Shown here in pieces: positions 15,277 to 22,746 of a stretch of 64,000 nt of DNA; the first letter of the stretch is position 1, and each line of letters begins with the position of its first letter. A program made the translations under genes and the position numbers. Origin of the DNA: CALMKX01 sp036274895 (GTDB taxonomy: Bacteria > Acidobacteriota > Thermoanaerobaculia > Multivoradales > SZUA-115); NCBI GenBank assembly GCA_036274895.1, contig DASUEU010000028.1, positions 8,640 to 72,639 of the forward strand. The letters are read 5' to 3'. Below the pieces are notes generated by a model. The model saw nothing but the letters and a program-made list of their open reading frames with translations, did not search any database and was not told where the DNA came from.

Positions 15277-16196
15277 GCATCGTCCTCGACGGAGTGAAGA
15301 TCGCGGCCGAGATCCGCGCCGAGGTCGCCCAGGCGGCGGCACGACTCAAGGAGGCGGGCTTGCCCCGTCCGGGCCTGGCGGTGGTGCTGGTGGGCGACGA
15401 CCCGGCCTCGAAGGTCTACGTCGGCAGCAAGGTCAAAGCCTGTGAGGAGGCCGGCTTCTACGGCCGAGGCATCACCTTGCCGGCCACAGCCTCGGCCGAG
15501 GAGGTCGCCGCCGCGATCGACGAGCTCAACGCCGACCCGGCCATCGACGGCTTCCTGGTGCAGCTACCCCTGCCCAAAGGGCTGCCCGAGCGGGACCTCC
15601 TCGCCCGCATCGACCCGGACAAGGACGTCGACGGCTTCCACGCCGTCAACGTCGGTCGCCTGTGGCTGGGCGAGGACGCCCTGACCCCCGCCACTCCGAC
15701 CGGCGTGATCGAGCTGCTCAAACGCTACGACATCCCGATCGCCGGCCAGGAAGTCGTGATCGTCGGCCGCAGCAACATCGTCGGCAAGCCGATGGCGGCG
15801 CTGCTGCTGGCCGAGCACGCCACGGTGACGATCTGCCACTCGCGAACCCGCGACCTGCCGGCCGTCTGCCGGCGAGCCGACATCCTGGTGGCGGCCCTCG
15901 GCCGCGCCGGGGCGATCGGCCCCGACCACGTCAAACCCGGTGCCGTGGTCATCGACGTGGGGGTCAGCCGCCTGGCCGACCGAGCGGAGATCGAGCGGCT
16001 CTACCCGGAGGACGCCGGCCGGCTCGCCGCGTGGGAGAAGCGGGGCTACACCCTGGCCGGGGACGTCGACTACCACCGGGTGTCGCCCATCGCCAAGGCG
16101 ATCACGCCGGTTCCGGGAGGCGTGGGCCCCCTGACGGTCGCAACCCTGCTGTCGAACACTCTCAAGGCGGCCGAGCGCCGGCGCGCCGCGGCCTGA
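15273..16196 (+). CDS. folD: Bifunctional methylene-THF dehydrogenase/cyclohydrolase FolD
   Basis: A 307-residue FolD. The substrate motif YVGSKVKACEEAGF with the catalytic Lys, QLPLPKGLPE, the NADP-binding segment VVIVGRSNIVGKPMAALL and C-terminal TPVPGGVGPLTVATLL are all intact. It interconverts methylene- and formyl-tetrahydrofolate for purine and fMet synthesis; fmt and purB lie in the same window. The ATG overlaps the menG stop and AAGGA lies close upstream. Confidence 0.97.
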   Translation: MSIVLDGVKIAAEIRAEVAQAAARLKEAGLPRPGLAVVLVGDDPASKVYVGSKVKACEEAGFYGRGITLPATASAEEVAAAIDELNADPAIDGFLVQLPLPKGLPERDLLARIDPDKDVDGFHAVNVGRLWLGEDALTPATPTGVIELLKRYDIPIAGQEVVIVGRSNIVGKPMAALLLAEHATVTICHSRTRDLPAVCRRADILVAALGRAGAIGPDHVKPGAVVIDVGVSRLADRAEIERLYPEDAGRLAAWEKRGYTLAGDVDYHRVSPIAKAITPVPGGVGPLTVATLLSNTLKAAERRRAAA

Positions 16197-16201
16197 GCAG
16201 C

Positions 16202-16795
16202 ATGGCCTACCGCATTGGCCTGACCGGCGGCCTGGCCAGCGGCAAGTCCACCGTCGCTCGCCGGCTCGCCGAAGCGGGCTTCGAGGTCGTCGATGCCGAC
16301 CGGCTGGTGGCCGAGCTCTACCAACCCGGACAGGCCGGTGCCCTGGGCGTGGCCGAGCTCTTCGGGGCCGAGCACCTCGATGCTCGGGGTGCCGTGGACC
16401 GCCCCCGGCTCGCTCACCGGGTCTTTGCCGACGAGGTGGCCCGGCGGCGCCTCGAAGCGCTGATCCATCCCCTGGTGCGCCAGCGCTTCGCGGCTCGGGC
16501 GGCGGCGGCCGAGCGGCCGGTCGTGCTCGAGGCGACTCTCCTGGTCGAGGCCGGATACGCTCCTGACTTCGACCTCGTGGTGACGGTGGAGGCTCCCCGC
16601 GAGCTGCAGCTGGCCCGGGCCATGGCGAGAGGGCTCGGCCACGCCGACGCCGAAGCCCGACTGGCCGCTCAGGGAGATGGTCACCAGCGCCGTGCGGCTG
16701 CCCACCTGGTGATCGACAACAGCGGCGACCTGTCGAGCCTCGAGCGGCAGGTTGAGGGGCTCATCGCTCGGGTAGAACGAGCCACCCACAGCTAG
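16202..16795 (+). CDS. coaE: Dephospho-CoA kinase CoaE
   Basis: A 197-residue P-loop kinase with Walker A LTGGLASGKSTVA, the acidic motif VVDADRLVAELYQPG and the lid region ARAMARGLGHADAEARLAAQ, ending with the family's VIDNSGD. It phosphorylates dephospho-CoA in the last step of CoA synthesis. It starts 5 bp after folD, completing a menG-folD-coaE operon. Confidence 0.95.
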   Translation: MAYRIGLTGGLASGKSTVARRLAEAGFEVVDADRLVAELYQPGQAGALGVAELFGAEHLDARGAVDRPRLAHRVFADEVARRRLEALIHPLVRQRFAARAAAAERPVVLEATLLVEAGYAPDFDLVVTVEAPRELQLARAMARGLGHADAEARLAAQGDGHQRRAAAHLVIDNSGDLSSLERQVEGLIARVERATHS

Positions 16796-16892
16796 GCAGC
16801 CTCTTCTTTTGCCGGCCCGGCTCGGCTACGATGCCGGAGTCACCACATGCCAGGGCGAGCCGCTCGCTCGACTCTTGGGGATCCTGACCTCC

Positions 16893-19316
16893 GTGCCCTC
16901 GAACGGTAACGCAGACGACTCCTTCATCGGCCGTGTCCTCGGCCACTACCGCATCCTCGCCTGGGCGGGGGGAGGCGGCATGGGCGAGGTCTACCTCGCC
17001 GAGGACACCCGGCTTCGACGCCGCGTCGCCTTGAAGATCCTGCCCACCTCGATGGCCCAGGCGCCCGAGCGGCTGGCCCGCTTCGAGATGGAAGCGAAGC
17101 TGATCGCGGCCCTGAACCACCCTTCGATCGTCACCCTCTACTCGATCGAGGAGGCCGAGGGCAACCGCTTCCTCACCATGGAGTTCGTCGACGGGCAGAC
17201 GCTCGGCGAGGCGATGCCGGCCGAGGGCTTCTCGCTGCCGGAGTTCTTCCGCATCGCCATCCCCTTGGCCGACGCCCTGGGGGCGGCCCACGCCCAGGGA
17301 GTGATCCACCGCGACCTGAAGCCGAGCAACATCATGCTCGGTCGCGACGGCCGGGTGAAGGTGCTCGACTTCGGCGTCGGCAAGCTGCGGGTGCCGGACG
17401 ACCGGACGGTCATCGACGGCCCCTGGGAGCCCTCGCTCACCCGCGAGGGGGTGATCCTCGGTACCCCGCGCTACATGTCCCCTGAGCAGGTCCAGGGCAA
17501 GCCGGTGGACCACCGCTCGGACCTCTTCTCGCTGGGCATCATCTTCTACGAGATGCTCACGGGCCGGCGCCCCTTCGCCGGGGAGAACTCGGCCCAGGTC
17601 ATCTCGTCGATCCTGCGTGACGTGCCCTCGCCCCTGCTCGACCTCAACCGCGAGGCACCGCCGCCCCTGACCGAGATCCTCGACCGCTGCCTGGCCAAGG
17701 AGCCCGAAGACCGCTATGCCTCGGCCGCCGAGCTGGTGGTCGATCTCCGGCGGGTGGAGCAGGAGATCCTGACCCAGCCGCTGACAGTCACCCGCCCCAC
17801 CCGGCCGACCCGGCCCGCTGCAGCGGTACCGCCCACCCGGCGCCGGCTGCTGATCGGGGCCGCCGGCTTTCTGGCCATGGTCGGCGTGGCCGCCCTGGTG
17901 GTGGCCCGACCCTGGTCCAAGGCCGGCAATGGCCGGCCGGACAAACCGTCCATCGCCGTGTTGCCCCTGGGCAACTTCACGGGTGAGGCCGAGTACTTCG
18001 TCGACGGCATGACCGACAGCCTGATTGCCGCCCTGGCCAAGATCGGGGGCTTGCGGGTAATCTCGCGCCAGTCGGTGATGCGCTTCAAGGGCTCGCAGCT
18101 CTCCCTGCCCGAGATCGCCCAGGAGCTGGGCGTCGAGATGGTGGTCTCGGGCTCCGTGCAGCGGGCCGGGCAGCGGGTGCGTATCACCACCGAGCTGATC
18201 CAGCCCGAACCCGAGGAGCACCTCTGGACCGAAACCTACGAGCGGGACCTGGCCGACATCCTCGGCCTCCAGAGCGAGCTGGCCCAGGCCATCGCCAAGG
18301 AGATCCGGGTCCAGCTCACCCAGGAGGAGATCTCGCGCTTGCCCACTGATCGCAAGGTCCATCCCCAGGGCTTCGAAGAGTACCTGCGCGGCCGGTTCTA
18401 CTGGAACCAGCGCCACCCCGAGGCCTTGAGGAAGGCCATCGGCCATTTCAACGACGCGCTCTCCTTCGACCCCACCTACGCGCCGGCCTATTCGGGCCTG
18501 GCCGACAGCTACGCCCTCTTGGGCTACGCTCACGAGAGTCCGAGCGAGAACTACCCGCGGGCCAAGGCCGCGGCCAAGCGGGCCCTCGAGCTCGACCCCA
18601 GCCTGGCCGAGGCTCACGCCTCGATGGGCTTCGTCCACCTCTACGACGACTGGGACTGGGAGGCGGCCGAGCGCGAGCTCAAGCGCGCCATCGAGCTCGA
18701 CCCCAGCTACGCGACGGCCCACCACTGGTACTGGGCACGACTGGCCGGCGCCGGCCGTTTCGAGGAGGCCGAGAAGCAGCTGCGCGAAGCGCTGCGCCTC
18801 GACCCCCTCTCGCCGATGATCAACACCAACCTGGGCGCGCACTTCTACCTGGCACGGCGCTTCGACGAGGCCAGGCGCCAGATCGACAAGACCCTGGAGA
18901 CCCACCCCAGCTTCCCCGCCCCCTACCTCTACCGTGGCTGGTTGCAGGAGCGGGAAGGCAAGCACGACGAGGCCTTCCAGAGCTTCGCGCAGTACCTCTC
19001 CCTGACCGGCAGCAAGGACATTGCGGAGCGTGCCGAGGCGGCCTTCCGGCAGGGCGGGCACCGGGCGGGGCTGGAGACGATCGCCGAGGGGCTCGCCGCC
19101 GGCGAGGCCAAGGACACGCCACGGCCCGAGCTGGTGGCCTGGTTCTACAACTTCCTCGGCCGGCGTGAGGACGCCCTCGCCTGGTTGGAGAAGGCCTACG
19201 AGCGCCGCTCGCCGATGCTGCTGTGGTCCTCGGTGGCGGCGGACTGGGATCCCCTGCGCTCGGACCCGCGCTTCGCGCGGATTTCCCAGGGCATCGGTCT
19301 CGATCAACCGCGATAG
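16893..19316 (+). CDS. Membrane Ser/Thr protein kinase with extracytoplasmic TPR domain
   Basis: About 807 residues from a GTG at 16893; TTG starts further upstream to 16809 are possible. The kinase domain has GGGGMGEVYLAED, VALKIL, HRDLKPSNIML, DFGVGKL and GTPRYMSPEQ. One membrane segment (LLIGAAGFLAMVGVAALVVA) follows a Pro/Thr-rich linker. A TolB/CadC-like domain (IAVLPLGNFTG onward) and several TPR units (LELDPSLAEAHASMG, IELDPSYATAHHWY) lie beyond it. This architecture is common in Acidobacteriota and suggests a surface-sensing kinase. It converges on the borosin operon with a 13-bp overlap of the 3' ends; a functional link is not implied. Confidence 0.92.
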   Translation: MPSNGNADDSFIGRVLGHYRILAWAGGGGMGEVYLAEDTRLRRRVALKILPTSMAQAPERLARFEMEAKLIAALNHPSIVTLYSIEEAEGNRFLTMEFVDGQTLGEAMPAEGFSLPEFFRIAIPLADALGAAHAQGVIHRDLKPSNIMLGRDGRVKVLDFGVGKLRVPDDRTVIDGPWEPSLTREGVILGTPRYMSPEQVQGKPVDHRSDLFSLGIIFYEMLTGRRPFAGENSAQVISSILRDVPSPLLDLNREAPPPLTEILDRCLAKEPEDRYASAAELVVDLRRVEQEILTQPLTVTRPTRPTRPAAAVPPTRRRLLIGAAGFLAMVGVAALVVARPWSKAGNGRPDKPSIAVLPLGNFTGEAEYFVDGMTDSLIAALAKIGGLRVISRQSVMRFKGSQLSLPEIAQELGVEMVVSGSVQRAGQRVRITTELIQPEPEEHLWTETYERDLADILGLQSELAQAIAKEIRVQLTQEEISRLPTDRKVHPQGFEEYLRGRFYWNQRHPEALRKAIGHFNDALSFDPTYAPAYSGLADSYALLGYAHESPSENYPRAKAAAKRALELDPSLAEAHASMGFVHLYDDWDWEAAERELKRAIELDPSYATAHHWYWARLAGAGRFEEAEKQLREALRLDPLSPMINTNLGAHFYLARRFDEARRQIDKTLETHPSFPAPYLYRGWLQEREGKHDEAFQSFAQYLSLTGSKDIAERAEAAFRQGGHRAGLETIAEGLAAGEAKDTPRPELVAWFYNFLGRREDALAWLEKAYERRSPMLLWSSVAADWDPLRSDPRFARISQGIGLDQPR

Positions 19317-20110
19317 GGCAGCACCAACAGGGTCGATTGGACCGAGATCGCCGCCTCGGGCAGGTGAGCGAGCTCGAGGCGCTCGAGCCGCGAGGGCAGC
19401 AACGGCCACGGCGAGGCCTCGAAGAGGATCACCGGGTGAGCCGGCGGATAGGTGGCCAGCAGAACCTCGGTCAGGATCACCACCCCTTCGCGGTGGCCTG
19501 CCGCCCCGGCCCGATAGCCGCGCAGTCCGATCACTCCCACCTGGAGCAGAACCAGAGGCAGGGCGGGGTCGAAGATCCGCGGCCGGACCAGGAAGTCGGT
19601 CGCCTCGTAGAGCAGGCGACCTCGCTCGGCCAGGGCCTCACCCCCCAGCTCGGCCCAGAGAACGTCCTCGCAGGACACCCCGGCGAGGATCCGCGCCGGG
19701 TAGCCCTCGGCCTGTGCCGCCCTGAGCGCCGGCAAGGTGGGGCCACAGAACAGGCTGGGATGCCCCGAGAACGCGGCACAGGTGCGCGCTCCACCTCGCA
19801 CGGTGCCGAGGATGCGCTCGACCATGGCGGCGGAGGCGCTCAGTCCGTCCACCCCTTCGCCGTACTCACCGGCCAGGGTCTCGGCGGTCGAGTTGAGCCG
19901 CTGGAGGTAGGCGGCGGTGGCCGGGTCGGTGACCAGGTAAAACAGACGCTCGGCGTCCACCAGAGCGGCGTGGGCCTCCGCGGTCACCTGGGCGGCGATG
20001 CCATAGCCGACGCCGACGAGAGTGAGGGAGCCCGGAGACGAGCTGGGAGAAACTGGCTCCCCGCTCTCGCGGGGATGACGAAGGGAAGGGACGTGCCGAT
20101 CCCTGGGCAC
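19304..20110 (-). CDS. Second borosin-type methyltransferase paralogue, probably inactive
   Basis: A 268-residue tetrapyrrole-methylase-fold protein clearly paralogous to the upstream enzyme: VGVGYG near residue 32, AERLFYLV, MVERIL, ATDFLV. An ungapped 27-residue alignment over the catalytic helix shows Tyr57, Arg66 and Tyr70 of the upstream enzyme replaced by Ala80, Gly89 and Ser93; the YGHPG motif is SGHPS. It may be a pseudoenzyme partner or a degraded copy. The only standard start is a GTG 5 bp after the upstream stop, without a ribosome site, and residues 9-22 are encoded by a REP-like hairpin. In-frame sequence further upstream lies inside the first methyltransferase gene and was excluded. 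Confidence 0.85.
   Translation of the reverse strand: MPRDRHVPSLRHPRESGEPVSPSSSPGSLTLVGVGYGIAAQVTAEAHAALVDAERLFYLVTDPATAAYLQRLNSTAETLAGEYGEGVDGLSASAAMVERILGTVRGGARTCAAFSGHPSLFCGPTLPALRAAQAEGYPARILAGVSCEDVLWAELGGEALAERGRLLYEATDFLVRPRIFDPALPLVLLQVGVIGLRGYRAGAAGHREGVVILTEVLLATYPPAHPVILFEASPWPLLPSRLERLELAHLPEAAISVQSTLLVLPYRG
20055..20086 (-). repeat. REP-like palindrome inside the 5' end of the second methyltransferase gene
   Basis: The hairpin CCCCGCTCTCGCGGGG with flanks GGCT and ATGACG matches the REP family seen at 42068-42141, 51687-51762 and 59621-59649. Here it is read through as an RHPRESGEP peptide at the N-terminus of the second borosin methyltransferase. Confidence 0.75.
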
Positions 20111-20115
20111 AGTGG

Positions 20116-20892
20116 CTAGGCCAACCCCAGCCGGGCCATCATCACGGGATCGACCTCGGCCTTGGCGACGGGCGGCACGTAGAGGGTGGAGATCAGGGTC
20201 ACCCGCGCCCCTGGTAGCTCGGCGAGAGGCACCCGATCCATCTTGGGCTCCACCACCGGCAGCTGGGCGGCCTCGTAGACGGTGACCAGGTGGTCGGGGG
20301 GATAGTCCTCGAGCAGCCGCTCGGCCAAGACCACGAGGCCCTCGCGGTTCCACAGCTCGGAGCGATGGAAGGTGCGCACCCCGATGCCGCCGATTTGCCA
20401 GAGGATCAGGGCGCTGCGCGGATCGAAGCGGCGCTGCCGGACCAGGAAGTCGGTGGCCTCGAAGCTCTGGCAGCCGTCCTGGGCGGGATCCACCCCGAGA
20501 TCGGCCACCAGACAGTCCTCCGCCGAGATCCCTGGGAGCATGAACGCCTCGTGGCCTTCCACCCGGGCGCGGGCGATCGCCGTGTGCGAGGGACCGACGA
20601 AGACCCCGGGGTGGCCGTAGAGGGCCACGCAGACCCGGCGGCCCTGGCGCACCGGGGCGAGGATGCGCTCGACCATCTCGGCGTAGGACTCGTTGCGCGG
20701 CCGGCCCTCCTGGTAGGCGTCGTAGAGGGACTCGGCCGTCGGGTTGAGGCTGTCGAGCCAGCGACAGGTGACCGGCTCGGGCACGAGATAGAAGAGCTTC
20801 TCGGCCTCCACGATGTGGGCGTGCGCCTCCTCCGTGGTCTGGCCGGCCACCATGTAACCGGTGCCGACGACCACCAGGGAACCTGTGGCCAT
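20116..20892 (-). CDS. Borosin-type peptide backbone alpha-N-methyltransferase (split)
   Basis: A 258-residue SAM enzyme of the tetrapyrrole methylase fold. AdoMet features are VVVGTGYMVAGQTT at the N-terminus and YGHPGVFVG at 92-100. Tyr57, Tyr60, Arg66 and Tyr70 stand at the spacing of the catalytic Tyr/Arg/Tyr set of OphMA and SonM (recalled from the literature), in the stretch SLYDAYQEGRPRNESYAEM. Borosin enzymes methylate backbone amides in the core of their own or a separate precursor. A 72-residue precursor gene sits 14 bp upstream, and GGGAGGGGAGG precedes the ATG. Corrin or siroheme substrates are unlikely given the neighbours and the peptide-type catalytic helix. Confidence 0.9.
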   Translation of the reverse strand: MATGSLVVVGTGYMVAGQTTEEAHAHIVEAEKLFYLVPEPVTCRWLDSLNPTAESLYDAYQEGRPRNESYAEMVERILAPVRQGRRVCVALYGHPGVFVGPSHTAIARARVEGHEAFMLPGISAEDCLVADLGVDPAQDGCQSFEATDFLVRQRRFDPRSALILWQIGGIGVRTFHRSELWNREGLVVLAERLLEDYPPDHLVTVYEAAQLPVVEPKMDRVPLAELPGARVTLISTLYVPPVAKAEVDPVMMARLGLA

Positions 20893-20906
20893 GTGCCCTC
20901 CCCTCC

Positions 20907-21125
20907 CTAGATGAGCAGGATCATGCAGCCCGGAGGGGCGTCGTCACCCAGGTGCTTGCGGATCTTCTCGGGATCGCCGGAGGAGAGAGCCTTCTTGGCC
21001 GAAGCGGAGAGCCCGGCGGCGGACATCGCGGCAGCGGGATCCTGCTTGTGAGCGGCCCGCGCCTTCGGGTCCTTGGAGAGCTGGATCAGGTAGTCCGATG
21101 CCTTCGTGGCTGCCTTCTTGGCCAT
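20907..21125 (-). CDS. Split-borosin precursor peptide
   Basis: A 72-residue peptide. Residues 1-9 are Lys/Ala-rich. Residues 10-60 resemble the borosin-binding helical domain of SonA-type precursors: DYLIQLSKDPK, HKQDPAAAMSAAGLS, then SSGDPEKIRKHLG. The last 12 residues, DDAPPGCMILLI, form a short Gly/Pro-bordered hydrophobic core ending exactly at the stop codon. The core offers Cys-Met-Ile-Leu-Leu-Ile as candidate backbone N-methylation sites. A consensus-like promoter and GGAGGT lie directly upstream, and the methyltransferase gene follows 14 bp downstream. The gene is small and of a type often missed in annotation. Confidence 0.88.
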   Translation of the reverse strand: MAKKAATKASDYLIQLSKDPKARAAHKQDPAAAMSAAGLSASAKKALSSGDPEKIRKHLGDDAPPGCMILLI

Positions 21126-21156
21126 AGAACCTCCCGAATTTTTAAGATATGACAGT

Positions 21157-21186
21157 ACAATAGCGAGCTGCGATCCCTGTTGTCAA
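21157..21186 (-). promoter_or_regulatory. Sigma-70-like promoter of the borosin operon
   Basis: A perfect -35 TTGACA (21181-21186) is followed after 18 bp by TATTGT (21157-21162) on the minus strand, 32 bp upstream of the precursor ATG. The surrounding stretch is conspicuously A/T-rich for this genome. Confidence 0.65.
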
Positions 21187-21276
21187 CCAACGCTTCTCGG
21201 CGACAATGAACTCCACGTCCAACTTTACTGTTCCTACTGATATCACACGGCCCCACTCAGCGGGAGAGGACACATC

Positions 21277-22206
21277 ATGGTACCCAGACTCCTGTTCGGA
21301 ACCGGTTGGGTCCCGGATCAGCCAGATCATCGGGATCGCACTCCGGACCACCACCTCATCGCGCCCATGCTGGCGCGCACGCACCTTGCTCAACATCTAC
21401 GCAGTCGGCGGCGATTACCGCCAACCGTCGACCTGCGCGCCTTCTGCCCCCCGGTGCGCTTCCAGGGGGGCTTCTACACCTGCTCGGCCCACGTGGTCTG
21501 CGGCCTGGTGGACTACTTCCAGCGGCGGGCTCATGGCAAGGACTTCGACGGCTCGCGGCTCTTCCTGCACAAGGTGGCGAAGAACTTCCTCCAGGAGGAC
21601 GGCAACGTCGGCGTGCACATCCGCCAGAGCATGGGCGCCCTGAGGCTCCTGGGCGTGCCGCCGGAGAAGTACTGGCCGTACCTCGACCCGGGCAGCTACA
21701 AGAAGCCCAACACCGAGGACGCGCGGCTCGACGCCGAGCCCACCCCCTTCGTCTACGCCCTGGCCAACGAGCACCGGGCGGTCTCCTACTACCGCCTGGA
21801 CGATCCCACCGGCAAGCCGGACCCCCGGCCCCTGCTGCGGCTGATCAAGCTGCACCTGGCAGCGCAGATCCCCCTGGCCTTCGGCTTCAATCTGTACATG
21901 TCGGCGCTGGAGACCGCCAAGAAGGGAGGATTGCTCTCGCTACCGGGTCCCGGTGAAGCGATCGCGACCACCCACGCGGTGGTCGCCGTGGGCTTCGACG
22001 ACGCGAAGGTGATCCCCGCCGGCTCGGAAGGCGGTGAGGCCACCACGGGGGCGCTCTTGATCCAGAACTCGTGGAGTGCGAACTGGGGCGAGCAGGGCTT
22101 CGGCTGGCTGCCCTACGACTACGTGCTCGACCACCTCGCCCGCGACTTCTGGACCCTGCTCAAGACGGAGTGGATCGACACCGGGGAATTCGACCTAAAT
22201 CTGTAG
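21277..22206 (+). CDS. C1 (papain-like) cysteine peptidase, divergent from the borosin operon
   Basis: A 309-residue cytoplasmic-type C1 peptidase; no signal peptide. The N-terminal GTGWVPDQPDHRD segment is typical of bacterial C1A relatives. The oxyanion Gln63 lies six residues before catalytic Cys69 (QGGFYTCSAHVV). The catalytic His is in TTHAVVAVGFDD and the Asn in LLIQNSWSANWGEQGFGW. GGGAGAGG precedes the ATG. It is divergent from the precursor gene across about 150 bp, so it could release the methylated core from the leader; that role is inferred from position. Confidence 0.88.
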   Translation: MVPRLLFGTGWVPDQPDHRDRTPDHHLIAPMLARTHLAQHLRSRRRLPPTVDLRAFCPPVRFQGGFYTCSAHVVCGLVDYFQRRAHGKDFDGSRLFLHKVAKNFLQEDGNVGVHIRQSMGALRLLGVPPEKYWPYLDPGSYKKPNTEDARLDAEPTPFVYALANEHRAVSYYRLDDPTGKPDPRPLLRLIKLHLAAQIPLAFGFNLYMSALETAKKGGLLSLPGPGEAIATTHAVVAVGFDDAKVIPAGSEGGEATTGALLIQNSWSANWGEQGFGWLPYDYVLDHLARDFWTLLKTEWIDTGEFDLNL

Positions 22207-22740
22207 GCGGGCCGCCAGCGCCCGCAACGCCCGGCCGCGGTGGCTGAGGCCGTCTTTGACGGCCGCCGGCAGCTCGGCGAAGGTCAGCTCCTGGCCCTCG
22301 GGTACGAAGATCGGGTCCCAGCCGAAGCCGCCCTCCCCCCGCGGCGGGGAGACCAGCCGCCCTGCCACCACTCCCTCGGCCGCGATGCCCTCCCGGCCGT
22401 CCCAGGCGAGCACCGAGCAGCGAGCCCGGGCGCCGGCGTCGCCCAGGGCCAGGGCGGTCCTGGCGATGCCCGCCGCGCCCACGGCAGCGAGCATCCACTT
22501 GACCAGGGGCCCCGGGAAGCCACCGAGGGCGGCGAGCTCGAGGCTGGTCTCCTCCACCAGCACCGGCCGCCCGATCCGCCGCCAGGCTTGCTCGGCTTTG
22601 GCCTCGAGGATCTCGCCGGGATCGAGGGACTGGATCTCGGGCAGATCGAGGTTCACGGCCTCGAGCCCGGGGCCCAAGATGCGGCGCGCCTCCTCGAGCT
22701 TGCCGGCATTGCCGGTGACCAGGACGTAGGGGATCATCAT
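22195..22740 (-). CDS. rdgB: Non-canonical purine NTP pyrophosphatase (RdgB/HAM1)
   Basis: A 181-residue protein with the HAM1 opening VLVTGNAGKLEEARRIL, the acidic EIQSLDPGEILEAKAEQA segment, VEETSLELAALGGFPGPLVKW, and the C-terminal GGFGWDPIFVPEG and SHRGRALRAL. The usual ADDSGL motif is VEETSL here, a variant seen in some bacterial and eukaryotic homologues. It removes ITP/XTP from the nucleotide pool. It overlaps the C1 peptidase 3' end by 12 bp and follows the FHA-cyclase gene by 6 bp. Confidence 0.92.
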   Translation of the reverse strand: MMIPYVLVTGNAGKLEEARRILGPGLEAVNLDLPEIQSLDPGEILEAKAEQAWRRIGRPVLVEETSLELAALGGFPGPLVKWMLAAVGAAGIARTALALGDAGARARCSVLAWDGREGIAAEGVVAGRLVSPPRGEGGFGWDPIFVPEGQELTFAELPAAVKDGLSHRGRALRALAARLQI

Positions 22741-22746
22741 GAACGC

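Noticed and set aside
16761..19409. An 882-codon antisense frame opposite the Ser/Thr kinase
   Set aside because: High-GC shadow: the kinase frame has all domain motifs, the antisense none. The same holds for antisense frames at 7153-9522, 22240-24387, 22844-25633 and 29765-32506.
16893..20110. Kinase as part of the borosin pathway
   Set aside because: It is convergent, only the 3' ends overlap, and such kinases are numerous in comparable genomes; proximity alone is not evidence.
19304..20892. Cobalamin, siroheme or diphthamide methyltransferases
   Set aside because: The fold is shared, but the Tyr/Arg/Tyr helix, the adjacent precursor and absence of tetrapyrrole genes fit borosin enzymes better.
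20907..21125. Nif11-type or other RiPP leader
   Set aside because: No Gly-Gly cleavage motif and no lanthipeptide, radical SAM or ABC transporter genes nearby; the helical pattern and partner enzymes fit a borosin precursor.
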